From positions 2,506,001 through 2,570,000 of the forward strand of contig NZ_CP011971.1 in assembly GCF_001579945.1 (NCBI RefSeq): 64,000 nucleotides of DNA, written 5' to 3'. The stretch comes from Steroidobacter denitrificans. Its GTDB lineage: Bacteria; Pseudomonadota; Gammaproteobacteria; Steroidobacterales; Steroidobacteraceae. The first letter of the stretch is position 1, and every line of letters begins with the position of its first letter. Both the position numbers and the translations under genes were made by a program. Below are positions 9,352 to 18,964 of this stretch, piece after piece. A model generated the notes under the pieces. The model saw only the letters and a list, made by a program, of their open reading frames with translations. It was not told the DNA's origin and searched no databases.

Positions 9352-10335
9352 TCAGACCAGAGACATGCTTCGGCCAAGATCCGTTTCATCTGTTCGATCC
9401 GAAATTTGCAGGACTCGTGGATCGACGTGCGTGTTGTCAAGGCGTACAGGACCATTGCAATGTTTACACAGCAGATCGGCGGTCAGCGGTTGGCCGCACT
9501 CCAGGTGTGTCGCAAACGGTCGGCTACCACCGGCAAGCCATCGCTCCGCCCAGCGAAATAATTGCAGGGTCGGCAGCATGAAATCCCAGCCTGCCGGGGT
9601 CAGGTGATACTCGAAACGATCCGGCTTCTGTTGATATAGACGCATATAAACCAATCCCATGATCTGCAACTTCCTGAGTCGCTGCGCCAGTGTCGCGGGA
9701 GATAACTGCGTCCAGCGCTCGAGTTCATCGAATTTATGACATTCGCGCAGCAAAGCAGCGATCACAATCGTAGCGCAACGATCACCCCATAGCTCTACCA
9801 CCCGGGGTGGTTGCAATCCCTTCGAACGACCGTCCGTGGCGGTCCGGCTCGACAGCCGCCGGTAACGCGGCGATGTCTTGGTGTCATATAGCGTCGCCTC
9901 ACGCTCGACCAGGCGAATCGTCCCTTCCTTCGGCTCCACACCGCACACGTGACATACGCTGTAGCAGCGCAGCGGTTGACCGCATGCATGTAACCATGGG
10001 GTTACGAACGCGTCTTCGCGCGGATGCCATCTCAATTGCCATTCTCGAATCGCCATCTGAAACGGAAAGAGATCGATACCCTTCTGAGTCAATTCGTAGG
10101 TAGGGCCGGCGCTGCCACTATTACTGGTCGTCTTGACCAATCCCGCCTTGACTATCTGCTTGAGCCGTATACTGAGGGTTACCGGCGACACGCGCAGCCA
10201 AGCCATGAAATGCGACCACTGCCGCGCGCCGATATAGAGTTCACGGCAAAGTAGAATCGTCCAGTAATCTGCAACTATATCGAGCGCGGCGCGGATCAGT
10301 GAGCGTCCTGCTGTGCGGTTCCCATTGGTCATCAT
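9352..10335 (-). CDS. Tandem HxlR-type winged-helix transcription regulator
   Basis: 327 residues, AAGG 7 nt before the ATG. Two HxlR modules sit in one chain: residues about 12-100 (IVADYWTILLCRELYIGARQWSHF, then SPVTLSIRLKQIVKAGLV) and about 185-275 (ELWGDRCATIVIAALLRECHKFDELE, then SPATLAQRLRKLQIMGLVYMR). Each module is followed by a short Cys-containing segment (CYSVCHVCG and CGQPLTADLLCKHC) that may bind metal. HxlR proteins normally dimerise through one such domain, so this could bind DNA as a pseudo-dimer in one polypeptide. Its position between the kinase and ubiD makes it the likely local regulator of the catabolic cluster. Confidence 0.85.
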   Translation of the reverse strand: MMTNGNRTAGRSLIRAALDIVADYWTILLCRELYIGARQWSHFMAWLRVSPVTLSIRLKQIVKAGLVKTTSNSGSAGPTYELTQKGIDLFPFQMAIREWQLRWHPREDAFVTPWLHACGQPLRCYSVCHVCGVEPKEGTIRLVEREATLYDTKTSPRYRRLSSRTATDGRSKGLQPPRVVELWGDRCATIVIAALLRECHKFDELERWTQLSPATLAQRLRKLQIMGLVYMRLYQQKPDRFEYHLTPAGWDFMLPTLQLFRWAERWLAGGSRPFATHLECGQPLTADLLCKHCNGPVRLDNTHVDPRVLQISDRTDETDLGRSMSLV

Positions 10336-10447
10336 TGGCCTTGTATCATTTACTACTGGTTTTCTACTGAGCGGACGAGCAGCCCTGTATCTCTGGCGCG
10401 TATTCGATAATCGCTTGCCCTGGTATCAGGCATACAAGCGTGCGCTC

Positions 10448-11917
10448 TCAAACACGCTTAGCGGCCAGCAGCCTCGCATATTCTCCCTGTTCAGATATCG
10501 CCTTGGAGATCTCTGCGTCAGTGAACCACTTGCGCAGGTCCACCGCTGGATATTCACCCCGCCAATAGTGCTGCTGTTCTGCCTTCGGCCCGGTAAGATC
10601 CAATCCGACCCGTGCAACGGGCTTCAGAGGTCCGCCTACCCTGCGTCCGTGCTGCGGGTCGGGTATAACGATCATGTTACTCTGCGCGTCGAGTCGAGTA
10701 TTCATCGCCCAAATTATTTCATCCGCATTATAGATATCGACGTCAGAGTCGACAACGATTACAAGTCTAAGTTGAACGCTCAACGAGAATGCAGCCAGAA
10801 TCAGATTACGTACGAGAGCATCATCCCGACGAAAGCGCTTCTTGACCTGAATGACCAATCCCAGCTGTTTCATACTGTCGAGCGCATTGACATCCGTGAT
10901 CACGCCTGGCGACAAGCGATCGAGATACTCCAGCAGCACCCCATCGTTCACGAGCCGTACGATATTGGGCAGCTGCAGCGAATGAGCCAGCCATACGTCG
11001 AAGATCGGATCGTCCCGCCGCCGCGTAATACCCGTAGCTACAAATTTATAGGTGATCTCCGCCTCCCCCTCGTGTCCATGCCACTCGGGAAAAAAAGGTG
11101 CATACGCCTCCGGATCCCTCGCACGCAACTCGCTTTCGGCAATGCGCGCACTCGTGTCTACATAACCTTCGATAACCCACTCGGCATCCGCGAGAGCCAT
11201 GGCAGCTATGGTCTTGGCACGACAGATATTCACCCCTCGACCTTGAAGCCCACCCGCCATCGCCAGTTCGTCGCTACCGGCAGGAATAACCGAAGGAATA
11301 CCTCCTCCGGCCGCAACGGCCATTACCGCCGGCGGTGGCGACACGTTGATCGTCAGCGGCAGATTCTGCCCGGCTTTGCGGCGGGCCAACACCCAGTGCT
11401 CGAAATGACTACCGGGGATGAATGCCAGGCTTGCCCAGTCCTTTCCCTGGAAATGCAGGCGCTTATACGAAAGACAGCTGCCGATATCATCGCCCGACAG
11501 CAGCACCAGACCTCCCAGGATTCTGCCGGGATCGGTTTCCGTGTACGTAGGAATCGGCATTGCGCTGAGAACGTCAACTTCCTCGCCGCGGATGACCACC
11601 TCCTGCGAGGGCGCAGCGCCTATCTCCTTTGCGGATACCGGCGATTTGAATGCGCTCAGACCGGCATGTTTGAGATTTTTCAGGTCTGATGCACCGAACA
11701 GTTTACAGACACGTTCGTTCGTTGAAAAAGGATTACCGAAGATACGCTGTCCAGGGTAGCCCTTGATATTCTCGAAAAGTACGGCCGGTCCGCCTTCAAG
11801 AGCCTTGAGAGCTCCGGTGATCTCAAACCTGGGATCGATCTCTTGGTTGCTACGGATGATCCGATCTTCGGCGAGCAGCTCGTCGACCAGCGATCTTACG
11901 CTCGTGACATTAATCAT
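10448..11917 (-). CDS. ubiD: UbiD-family prenylated-FMN decarboxylase
   Basis: 489 residues from the ATG at 11917. Residues about 60-130 contain GGPAVLFENIKGYPGQRIFGNPFST. Later come PIPTYTETDPGRIL, SHFEHWVLARRKAG, the catalytic-region EWVIEGYVD (E-x4-G with the conserved acidic residue) and FKFVATGITRRRDDPIF-type C-terminal half. UbiD enzymes reversibly decarboxylate aromatic or alpha,beta-unsaturated acids using prFMN made by UbiX, and a ubiX gene lies in the same cluster at 19468-20088. Distance from any ubiquinone gene argues for a catabolic role. The substrate cannot be read from sequence. Confidence 0.9.
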   Translation of the reverse strand: MINVTSVRSLVDELLAEDRIIRSNQEIDPRFEITGALKALEGGPAVLFENIKGYPGQRIFGNPFSTNERVCKLFGASDLKNLKHAGLSAFKSPVSAKEIGAAPSQEVVIRGEEVDVLSAMPIPTYTETDPGRILGGLVLLSGDDIGSCLSYKRLHFQGKDWASLAFIPGSHFEHWVLARRKAGQNLPLTINVSPPPAVMAVAAGGGIPSVIPAGSDELAMAGGLQGRGVNICRAKTIAAMALADAEWVIEGYVDTSARIAESELRARDPEAYAPFFPEWHGHEGEAEITYKFVATGITRRRDDPIFDVWLAHSLQLPNIVRLVNDGVLLEYLDRLSPGVITDVNALDSMKQLGLVIQVKKRFRRDDALVRNLILAAFSLSVQLRLVIVVDSDVDIYNADEIIWAMNTRLDAQSNMIVIPDPQHGRRVGGPLKPVARVGLDLTGPKAEQQHYWRGEYPAVDLRKWFTDAEISKAISEQGEYARLLAAKRV

Positions 11918-12074
11918 CGTCGACACTGCCTCACTGGAACTGACGCTCCGAGAATACGAAGCAACCCACACCGCACCCTATCTGCCCCACCACTCGCGAC
12001 GGGCAGGTTCTTGATCCACAAACCCGGATGGCATCGATGAATACAAGTCGCTGATTCGCCCTTCATCCGAAGCA

Positions 12075-13217
12075 TTATCCGCCAAGTATCGCAACGGCGC
12101 CAACGCCAGGTGCACCATAAACCTGACTATATGCGATCTGTGGCGACTTGCCGACCTGCCGCGAGCCCGCTCGTCCCATGAGCTGTACGTAGTTCTCGTA
12201 GACCTGACGTAGACCCGAAGCGCCGATGGGTTCACCGCACGCAAGGCAACCGCCGTCCGTGTTGATGGGAAGACGCCCTTCCAATCGAGTAGCCCCCTCT
12301 AATAACATACGTTCCTGCTCGCCCTCCTCGCAGAAACCGTTTTCGGCCATATGCATGATTTCGGAGCCCGACTCGGTATCCTGGATCTGGGCGAGGTCGA
12401 CATCCTCGGGACCCAGACCACTGAGTTCATAGGCAGCCTGCGATGCCAGCACGGTGGCGGATGGCCCCGGTTCGATGTCGATGGATGGCGCGTACACCTC
12501 ATAGGATCCCCTGACCCGCGTACGGACGGTCACTGCTCTCACCCGCACACCACGTTTACCGAGTTCGCGGGCCTTTTTCTCACTCGCCAGCACGACCGCA
12601 GCCCCCCCATCGGATGGAGCGCAGAACATGTACTTCGTCAGCGGATCGTTGATCATCTGAGAATTCCCGATGGTGTCGAGATCGACTGGCGACCTGCGCC
12701 AAGCGTGATCGGCTCGCGACCCGTTGATATAAGCTTTCTCAGCCACACGCGCCAAGGTGCTTGGCGAGATGTCATACAGGTCCATATAGCGACGAATTTT
12801 GATGCCGAAATATTGTGTCGTCAACATGAATCCCGCCTCGCCATACCAATCCGGAAGCCCCCAGTCCGCGGCTCTGGTGATGAAGGCTCCGCGCGGATGC
12901 TTATCGAACCCAACGACCAATCCGAGATCGAACTCTCCCGCCTTGATCGCCAGATAGCCAGACAGCAGTGATGACACTCCGGTCGCACAGCCTGTATAAA
13001 CGTTGATGAATTGAGCCCCGGTCAGACCAAGTCTGGGAATGACGGCATCGGCATTACCAGCATCATGTGAACCGCCATATCCGAACTGCATGTCCTTCCA
13101 TTCCACTTCCGCATCCTGCAAAGCCAACCGTGCAGCATGAACCCCCAATTCGAGTCCGGATTTTTCTGCACGCCCGAAAGGATGTATCCCGGCACCAATG
13201 ATATATACGTCACTCAT
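12075..13217 (-). CDS. Thiolase-fold lipid-transfer/retro-aldolase-like protein
   Basis: 380 residues with AGGAG about 10 nt upstream. Thiolase-fold landmarks: nucleophile-region TGCATGVSSL near residue 90, CAPSDGGAAVVLAS, IQDTESGSEIMHMAENGFCEEGE and NTDGGCLACGEPIGASGLRQ near the C-terminus. Classical thiolases have GHP(I/L)G at that last site. Here the His is Glu, as in lipid-transfer-protein (SCP-x/Ltp2) relatives that cleave steroid side chains as aldolases with a DUF35 partner. The next gene upstream is a DUF35 protein, which supports an aldolase-type complex (inference). Confidence 0.85.
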   Translation of the reverse strand: MSDVYIIGAGIHPFGRAEKSGLELGVHAARLALQDAEVEWKDMQFGYGGSHDAGNADAVIPRLGLTGAQFINVYTGCATGVSSLLSGYLAIKAGEFDLGLVVGFDKHPRGAFITRAADWGLPDWYGEAGFMLTTQYFGIKIRRYMDLYDISPSTLARVAEKAYINGSRADHAWRRSPVDLDTIGNSQMINDPLTKYMFCAPSDGGAAVVLASEKKARELGKRGVRVRAVTVRTRVRGSYEVYAPSIDIEPGPSATVLASQAAYELSGLGPEDVDLAQIQDTESGSEIMHMAENGFCEEGEQERMLLEGATRLEGRLPINTDGGCLACGEPIGASGLRQVYENYVQLMGRAGSRQVGKSPQIAYSQVYGAPGVGAVAILGG

Positions 13218-13244
13218 GCTCTCAATTCTCCTGTCGCATCCCGA

Positions 13245-13655
13245 TCAGATCGTGGGCCGGAACGCATAAATCGTGACCTCGGTCCCATCCGCATTCGTCG
13301 AGAATACCCGCGTCGTCAATTCCATAGGTTGGCCGACCCGAAGGGTATCCGGTTCAGCCTCAATATAGCCCTCGACGATGACTTCATCCGGAATCGAGAG
13401 GAATCCGACGACAAACGGACGGAAGTCATCTTTACCCGCGCCGGCATAGGGTGGCGATCCGGGCCGAAACCGCTGCACCGTCCATCCCCAAAGCGTTCCT
13501 TTCGAACCAAGAAGCATTCGCTCGTAGAGTTCCCGCTCCGAGCCGCCAGGCAGCGGGAAGACGACGCGTCCATCAGTCTTATTTCGCCCTCCTACGAGGC
13601 GTGGTCCTGCAGATGTCTCCTCAAATAGATCCGGTGCGATATGACGCCGTTTCAT
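13245..13655 (-). CDS. DUF35 OB-fold acyl-CoA-associated protein
   Basis: 136 residues from the ATG at 13655 (GGAG 5 nt upstream); an in-frame start at 13685 is possible. The C-terminal half has the DUF35 OB-fold pattern (YAGAGKDDFRPFVVGFLSI, VIVEGYIEAEPDTLRVGQPMEL). The N-terminal zinc-ribbon of typical DUF35 proteins (two CxxC pairs) is missing: the matching region reads GGRNKTDGRVVFPLP with no Cys. It lies 27 nt before the thiolase-like gene and is presumably its obligate partner, comparable to ChsH2 with Ltp2. Confidence 0.8.
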   Translation of the reverse strand: MKRRHIAPDLFEETSAGPRLVGGRNKTDGRVVFPLPGGSERELYERMLLGSKGTLWGWTVQRFRPGSPPYAGAGKDDFRPFVVGFLSIPDEVIVEGYIEAEPDTLRVGQPMELTTRVFSTNADGTEVTIYAFRPTI

Positions 13656-13790
13656 AGCTCCGCCTTTGACGAATCCACTATCCATTCAAACGCCTCTGTT
13701 TGCTGTTGCCGACACCTTGCAAAACGCCTTGACGAATCCTTATCAAGAGCTTGACCGCCAAGTCTCTTGCGGGGACCGGAGTTGCGACAA

Positions 13791-15107
13791 CTAGCGATCC
13801 CACTCGACCACCAGCTCACAGCCATAGTCGCCATAGATCTTCCCTTTCGTACGCCGCGCCCGCAGTTCGGGATTCATCAGCTTGACGAGGTTTCTCTCGA
13901 ACGCCGTCTCGACATTGCACATTCTCCAATCGCCCTGCCTCGCGCAATAGTTGCAAGTAGCTGGGATACCGAGAGAATGCTGAATGACCACACGGTCTGC
14001 AGATATCTCCGGAAAAGTCAGTGGTGCACGGCCATTCACGTCGTACATAAAGCAGATATAGCGCGCAGCCTCGATAGGACCCATCTCGCTCGGTGTCTTG
14101 ATGTGCCCACGCCGACGTCCCAGTTGATACTCAGATTCCGCGAGACTGCCATAGGCCTTTTCGATGAGGTCGTAGCCTTCATCGCCGTACAGCTCGGCAA
14201 TCATCGTACGAAGAGCTCCAGCCTCTGCGGAAAATTTCCTCGTGCAGGAAATGTGCTTGGCTTCCCAGTGCATGACCTTCGGAGCGACGCGTTTCGTCCA
14301 TGAAGACGGATCAACTGGCATGTCCAGCATGATCTTCTTATAGACTTCCGATTGCTCGAGCTTTGGCCGTACCAAAGGTGGTCTGACGGCAGGATCCTTC
14401 TGCGAGAAATCGTCATCGTCCTCCCATTCGATACAAACTTCACAGGAAAAATCGCCAACGGCTCGTGTCTTGGTGACACGGCTGCGAAGCTTCGGATTCA
14501 TCAACTTGACGATCGCGCGCTCCCAACCTCCTGTCATCTCGCACAGACGATGATCGCCCTTTCTAACCCCATAGTGACACAGATCACAGCCACCTCCCGA
14601 TTCGAAGTAACCCTGAAGTCGCACACGCTCGTTGGTGGCTTCTGCAATGACGAACGGCTGAAGATACTCGACGTCATAGATCGTACAAATGAAATTGGCC
14701 GCCTCGATCGGACCACACTTGTCAGGCTCCGGTATGAGCCCCTTTTTTCTCGCCTTACGATAGTCATCTTCCGCAAAACTGGAATAAACCGCATCGATGA
14801 TCTGATATCCCTGATCTCCATAGACTTCAACGAGCAAAGTCCTGAAGAGTCCAACCTCGAGCGCGCCGCGGCGCCCCGCTGCTCTATGTTTCTGTTCTGC
14901 AGGTAGAACCCTCCACGTGAGCTTCTCCTGGTGCCACCGGGAAGGATCGACGGGCTTGTTGTGAAAGACATTGGCATAGAACTGCGACATGTCCTTGGCA
15001 GGCCGCAGGACCACGGGACGATCTTCGTTCGGCCGATTCTGGTCCAACGGACTCCACGCAGGAGCCTTGCCGTACTGCGCCAGCTTCTTGAGTTCCCAAT
15101 CCTGCAT
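13791..15107 (-). CDS. Two-repeat Cys-rich protein of unknown function (possibly ATC-hydrolase-like)
   Basis: 438 residues, GAGGA ribosome site. The protein is an internal duplication: residues about 45-235 and 250-438 align (VDPSRW/VDPSSW, LYGDQGYQII/LYGDEGYDLI, CGPIEAANFIC/MGPIEAARYIC, KLMNPKLRSR/KLMNPELRAR). Each half has a CxxC (CDLC, CNYC), then GDxRxC and GD(F/Y)xCE near the end. The late Gly-Asp-x-x-Cys pattern resembles the L-2-amino-thiazoline-4-carboxylate hydrolase family, but I am not sure. No signal peptide or membrane segment. First gene of the minus-strand run that includes DUF35, thiolase and ubiD, so probably a pathway enzyme or metal/CoA-binding accessory. Confidence 0.75.
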   Translation of the reverse strand: MQDWELKKLAQYGKAPAWSPLDQNRPNEDRPVVLRPAKDMSQFYANVFHNKPVDPSRWHQEKLTWRVLPAEQKHRAAGRRGALEVGLFRTLLVEVYGDQGYQIIDAVYSSFAEDDYRKARKKGLIPEPDKCGPIEAANFICTIYDVEYLQPFVIAEATNERVRLQGYFESGGGCDLCHYGVRKGDHRLCEMTGGWERAIVKLMNPKLRSRVTKTRAVGDFSCEVCIEWEDDDDFSQKDPAVRPPLVRPKLEQSEVYKKIMLDMPVDPSSWTKRVAPKVMHWEAKHISCTRKFSAEAGALRTMIAELYGDEGYDLIEKAYGSLAESEYQLGRRRGHIKTPSEMGPIEAARYICFMYDVNGRAPLTFPEISADRVVIQHSLGIPATCNYCARQGDWRMCNVETAFERNLVKLMNPELRARRTKGKIYGDYGCELVVEWDR

Positions 15108-15592
15108 GACCCATTTCCTCGAGAATTACTGAGACGAGAATTACTGAGAATTGAAAATCACCGTCACTGGATGCCGCCTGCTGCGGACGAAACCTCTGAT
15201 CGTGCGTTGCAGCAAGTCTCGCTGTATACGCGAATGGAGACTGACGCAATCGCCTCGAAGCGCACCCAGTGCTTTAAAGCGGTCGCTCTTCGCACACCAA
15301 TGGCGAGTAACTACCTTAAGCGAAGTAACTATCCCATACTGCAGTTATCTTGTAAAGAATGACAGCATAATTTATCGTATAATTATGGCGAATCTAAATT
15401 GCTTTTATAATAAAAGTAAATAATTATTCATATGTGATATCACATCCAGGTCACCGGCTTCATGCAGTCTTCGAACATCGGCAGGAAAACGCTCCCCGCG
15501 TGGGAGCTTCCCGAGAGGGAAATGAGCGCTACCGTTCTCAAGTGGGTGCGTTGCGCCCGCATACATGTCAATAATCGATCGTTTCTCTGTTA
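15108..15592. promoter_or_regulatory. Divergent control region with AAAAGTA-type motifs
   Basis: AT-rich region between two divergent operons. AGTAACTACCTTAAG lies at 15306-15320, GAAGTAACTATCCC at 15322-15335 and GCTTTTATAATAAAAGTA at 15401-15418. The last recurs with one mismatch at 22642-22659, and ACTACCTTAAG recurs at 24841-24851. These are candidate operators for the tandem HxlR regulator. No gene is seen here. Confidence 0.5.
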
Positions 15593-16768
15593 ATGAGTGC
15601 GTATATGTACTTCACAAACGAACCTGAGCACATCGGCGTGTTGCGCACGACGATTCATCGCTTCATCGAAGCCGAGCTGCCTCGTGATAAGGCGCGCAGG
15701 CTAGACCGCGAAAAGACTTTTGATCGCGACTCATTCCGACGTCTGACAGAGTTGGGAATCTGCGGTCTCACTGTTTCCGAGCATTTCGGAGGGAACCGCG
15801 ATCTCGTAGCTGCGGTGATGGTAATCGAGGAATTGTGCCGGCGGGGCACATCGTTGGCGGGCCCCTTTATCCACTGTGCCTTCTATGGTGCCCTCAACAT
15901 CGAGCACAATGGTTCGGAACAGCAAAAAGAGGAACTTCTGCCCCGCCTGCTGCGTGGGGAACTTATGTTTTCATACGGTCTTTCCGAACCAGACGTCGGA
16001 GGAGATCTCGCCAGCGTCGGGACCCAAGCGCGGCGCGAAGGGGATGAAATTGTGATCAACGGCGTCAAACGCTGGTGTACAGGCGCGAGGTTCGCCGACT
16101 ACATCTACTGTCTCACACGATCTGATCCGGAAGCGCCCCGTTATCGCAATCTCTCATTCATACTCGTTCCGACGAGCGCACCGGGCATCGTCGTTACGGA
16201 CATCGAACATATTGGGCTTCGCTATGCCGAAACGTGTGACGTCGTCCTAGAGAACGTTCGCGTGCCCGCTGCCAATATCGTCGGCGGTGAAGTAGGCTGG
16301 AACAATGGCTGGGGGATGCTTGCCGGCCCGGCGCTCGATATTGAAAAGATAGAGGTCGCAGCGTGTGCGCTAGGCATTGCCAGCGCCGCGCTGGAGGACG
16401 CTTGGCAGTACTCGCAGGAGCGCAGACAGTTCGGCAAGGCCATCTGCGGACATCAGGCGGTGCGTCATTCTCTGGCGGATCTCAGGACGAAACTGCACGC
16501 CTGCCGCCTAATGCTCTATCATGCAGCGTGGCTCGCCGACAGCGGCCGTGCATGCACGGTTGAAACGTCCATGGCGAAACTGTTTATTACTGAAACTGCA
16601 CTTGAGGCAGCCATCGCCTCGCAGCGCATCATGGGCGCCTATGGCTGTGCCGAGGAATACGACATGGAACGACACGTCAGGGATCTGCTGGTGATGCCCA
16701 TCATTGGAGGATCTTCGGACATGCAAAGGAACAATATCGCCAACCGGCTTGGTCTTCCTACTCGCTAA
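15593..16768 (+). CDS. Acyl-CoA dehydrogenase
   Basis: 391 residues. LSEPDVGGDLASVGTQARREG (FAD/substrate loop), EIVINGVKRWCTGARFADYIYC, RRQFGKAICGHQAVRHSLADLR and the C-terminal QRIMGAYGCAEEYDMERHVRDLLVMPIIGGSSDMQRNNIA follow the standard family order. The ending IGGSSDMQRN is the usual I-x-G-x-x-x-x-x-R nucleotide-interacting tail. First gene of a rightward run with an SDR and a nitronate monooxygenase-like gene. It should introduce an alpha,beta double bond into an acyl-CoA intermediate of the cluster's pathway. Substrate unknown. Confidence 0.9.
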   Translation: MSAYMYFTNEPEHIGVLRTTIHRFIEAELPRDKARRLDREKTFDRDSFRRLTELGICGLTVSEHFGGNRDLVAAVMVIEELCRRGTSLAGPFIHCAFYGALNIEHNGSEQQKEELLPRLLRGELMFSYGLSEPDVGGDLASVGTQARREGDEIVINGVKRWCTGARFADYIYCLTRSDPEAPRYRNLSFILVPTSAPGIVVTDIEHIGLRYAETCDVVLENVRVPAANIVGGEVGWNNGWGMLAGPALDIEKIEVAACALGIASAALEDAWQYSQERRQFGKAICGHQAVRHSLADLRTKLHACRLMLYHAAWLADSGRACTVETSMAKLFITETALEAAIASQRIMGAYGCAEEYDMERHVRDLLVMPIIGGSSDMQRNNIANRLGLPTR

Positions 16769-17003
16769 GCCGTAGACGGCGTTGGCCGACGTGATCCAAG
16801 AACACGGAATACGGATAGTCGAAGTCGGTGAATCAGCAGTCCACTGGTCGAGCTGCAATCGGTCGGCCGTAGAAATTCCGTGCAGAAACCACGAGAAACT
16901 CGTGTGTCATCCGCTAACTTTTCAACAGGCACTATCGTCCTAATTGACCTTGAGTCGAACAATGCACGTAAAACCGACACGCCAAATCAAGACAGGAGGC
17001 GAG

Positions 17004-17771
17004 ATGTTCGATCTCAGCGGCCAGGTAGCGGTCATCACAGGGTCGAGCCGCGGAATCGGTCGCGCGATCGCACATGCCTTGGCGCAGGCTGGTGCGCGCG
17101 TCGTCGTATCCGGCCGCAAATTGCCGGCCTGTGAAACCGTAGTCGAGGAGATCCGCGAGACCGGCGGCGAAGCGGTTGCGGTTCCCTGCAATGTCTCCGA
17201 CAAGACCCAGCTCGAGCACTTGGTCTCTATGGCTATCGACACTTGGCAGCGCCTCGACATCGTGGTGTGCAATGCAGCGGTGAACCCGTACTTTGGTCCG
17301 ATGACTGGAATGAGCGACGCGGTCTACGACAAGATCATGAACAGCAATGTGCGCAGCAATTTCTGGCTGTGTAATATCGCAGGTCCGCACATGGTGCGTT
17401 CCGGCGGCACCGGCTGTTTTATTCTCATCTCGAGCATCGGCGGCAATCAGGGTAGCGACACGCTTGGCGTCTACGGCATGTCCAAGGCGGCCGATTACGC
17501 ACTTACACGCAATCTCGCGGTCGAGTGGGGACCACGAGGGTTACGCGCGAACTGCATTGCACCGGGTCTGATCAAGACCGATTTCTCGCGCGCCTTATGG
17601 GAGAACCCCGAGCTACTGGCCGGCGTCGAGGAGGCCACACCGGTACGCCGCATCGGACAGCCCGAGGACGTCGGTGGCGTAGCGCTGTTTCTCGCTTCCC
17701 GTGCGGCCGCCTATGTGACGGGCCAAGTCCTCGTGGTCGATGGCGGCATCACTGTAAAAGAGCCGGCTTAG
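17004..17771 (+). CDS. SDR-family oxidoreductase
   Basis: 255 residues. The ATG at 17004 is chosen because AGGAGG lies just upstream and the Rossmann strand begins at once (MFDLSGQVAVITGSSRGIGRAIA). TGxxxGIG cofactor loop, NAAVNPYFG, catalytic S-Y-K (ISSIGG, YGMSKAAD) and PG-x-IKTDFSRALW substrate loop are all present, so it is a classical NAD(P)-dependent dehydrogenase. It probably oxidises a 3-hydroxyacyl-CoA or ring alcohol within the cluster. Confidence 0.88.
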   Translation: MFDLSGQVAVITGSSRGIGRAIAHALAQAGARVVVSGRKLPACETVVEEIRETGGEAVAVPCNVSDKTQLEHLVSMAIDTWQRLDIVVCNAAVNPYFGPMTGMSDAVYDKIMNSNVRSNFWLCNIAGPHMVRSGGTGCFILISSIGGNQGSDTLGVYGMSKAADYALTRNLAVEWGPRGLRANCIAPGLIKTDFSRALWENPELLAGVEEATPVRRIGQPEDVGGVALFLASRAAAYVTGQVLVVDGGITVKEPA

Positions 17772-17886
17772 CTATCGAGGCCGATTTCCGGCGTATGCCG
17801 GCATCACGTTCACACCATGAGCGGATGATCGCTGCTGCACCACTATTAACCTTACTGCCATTACTTAGCCGGAGTCGATCACCACA

Positions 17887-18876
17887 ATGAAGCGCGCGTT
17901 TCCATTCCGGCTGCGGCTTCCAATAGTCGCAGCACCGATGTTCATCATCACTGGTCCCGAATTGGTGATAGCGGCCTGCAAAGCCGGCATCATTGGGGCA
18001 TTTCCGACGATGAACTGCCGCACGGAAAACGAACTTGAACGCTGGATGAGCGAGATCAAGATCGCCGTCGAGCACGCATCTGCTAGCTGCGCCGGATACG
18101 CCGTCGCTCCTTGGGCTGTTAACCTGGTCACGCACTCGACCAACACCCGTCTTGGGGAGGATCTCGCCCTTGTGGCCAGATACCGTCCCCCGATCGTCAT
18201 TACCGCCCTCGGGTCTCCACGCCCGGTCATGGAGACGGTACGGAATTACGGCGGCATCGTGATCGCCGATGTAATCAATATCAGCCTCGCCCGCAAAGCC
18301 GCCGAGGCCGGTGTCGATGGCATAGCCTGCGTTTCCGCTGGAGCCGGTGGCCATACGGGCCATCTCTCGCCCTTCGCGTTCCTGTCGGCTGTCCGCGAGT
18401 TCTTTGACGGTTGGCTCACTGTAGGCGGCGGCATCAGTGACGGGGCAGGCGTCGCGGGCGCGATCGCGGCGGGCGCTGACCTCATCTACATGGGCACCAG
18501 ATTTCTTGCCACGGAAGAGTGCCGAGCAGTTCCCGCATACAAACGCATGGTTATCGAATGCGGACCAGACGATCTGATCGTCAGCGCGGCCGTCACCGGC
18601 ACCCCAGGCTCCTGGTTGAAGCCCAGTCTCAAGGCGTGTGGAATCGACCCCGATTCGTTAGGCGGCTCTCGACCTCGCGACTACGCTCCGAGCGACGAAG
18701 CTTACAAGCGCTGGCGCGATATATGGGCTTGCGGCCAGGGATTGCAGGTCATCCGCAGTATCGAACCTGTCGCCACCGTCGTAGATCGACTCGAAAGGGA
18801 ATATGCGATTGCACGCGATCGGTTCTACCGCCTCAACGGCGAAATCGTAATTCACGATCCCAATTCGCACCGCTAA
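17887..18876 (+). CDS. Nitronate monooxygenase/2-nitropropane dioxygenase-like FMN enzyme
   Basis: 329 residues. TIM-barrel family features: PIVAAPMFIITGPELVIAACKAGIIG at the start, GAGGHTGHLSPFAFL (FMN phosphate/His region) and GGGISDGAGVAGAIAAGADLIYMGTRFLATEEC. Family members oxidise nitronates, but many in acyl-CoA clusters are enoyl reductases or have unknown oxidations, so the role here is open. GGAG lies about 12 nt before the ATG. Confidence 0.85.
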   Translation: MKRAFPFRLRLPIVAAPMFIITGPELVIAACKAGIIGAFPTMNCRTENELERWMSEIKIAVEHASASCAGYAVAPWAVNLVTHSTNTRLGEDLALVARYRPPIVITALGSPRPVMETVRNYGGIVIADVINISLARKAAEAGVDGIACVSAGAGGHTGHLSPFAFLSAVREFFDGWLTVGGGISDGAGVAGAIAAGADLIYMGTRFLATEECRAVPAYKRMVIECGPDDLIVSAAVTGTPGSWLKPSLKACGIDPDSLGGSRPRDYAPSDEAYKRWRDIWACGQGLQVIRSIEPVATVVDRLEREYAIARDRFYRLNGEIVIHDPNSHR

Positions 18877-18964
18877 ATATCAAAGCATTTTCAATATTTT
18901 TTGTGGCGCCGATGAATAGATTTGAGATGTAGCGCCATAGTGGATAATCGCACGATCAGCAAAA

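Noticed and set aside
10313-11689. 458-codon plus-strand frame
   Set aside because: It lies antisense to ubiD, whose motifs are unambiguous; no domain in the plus frame.
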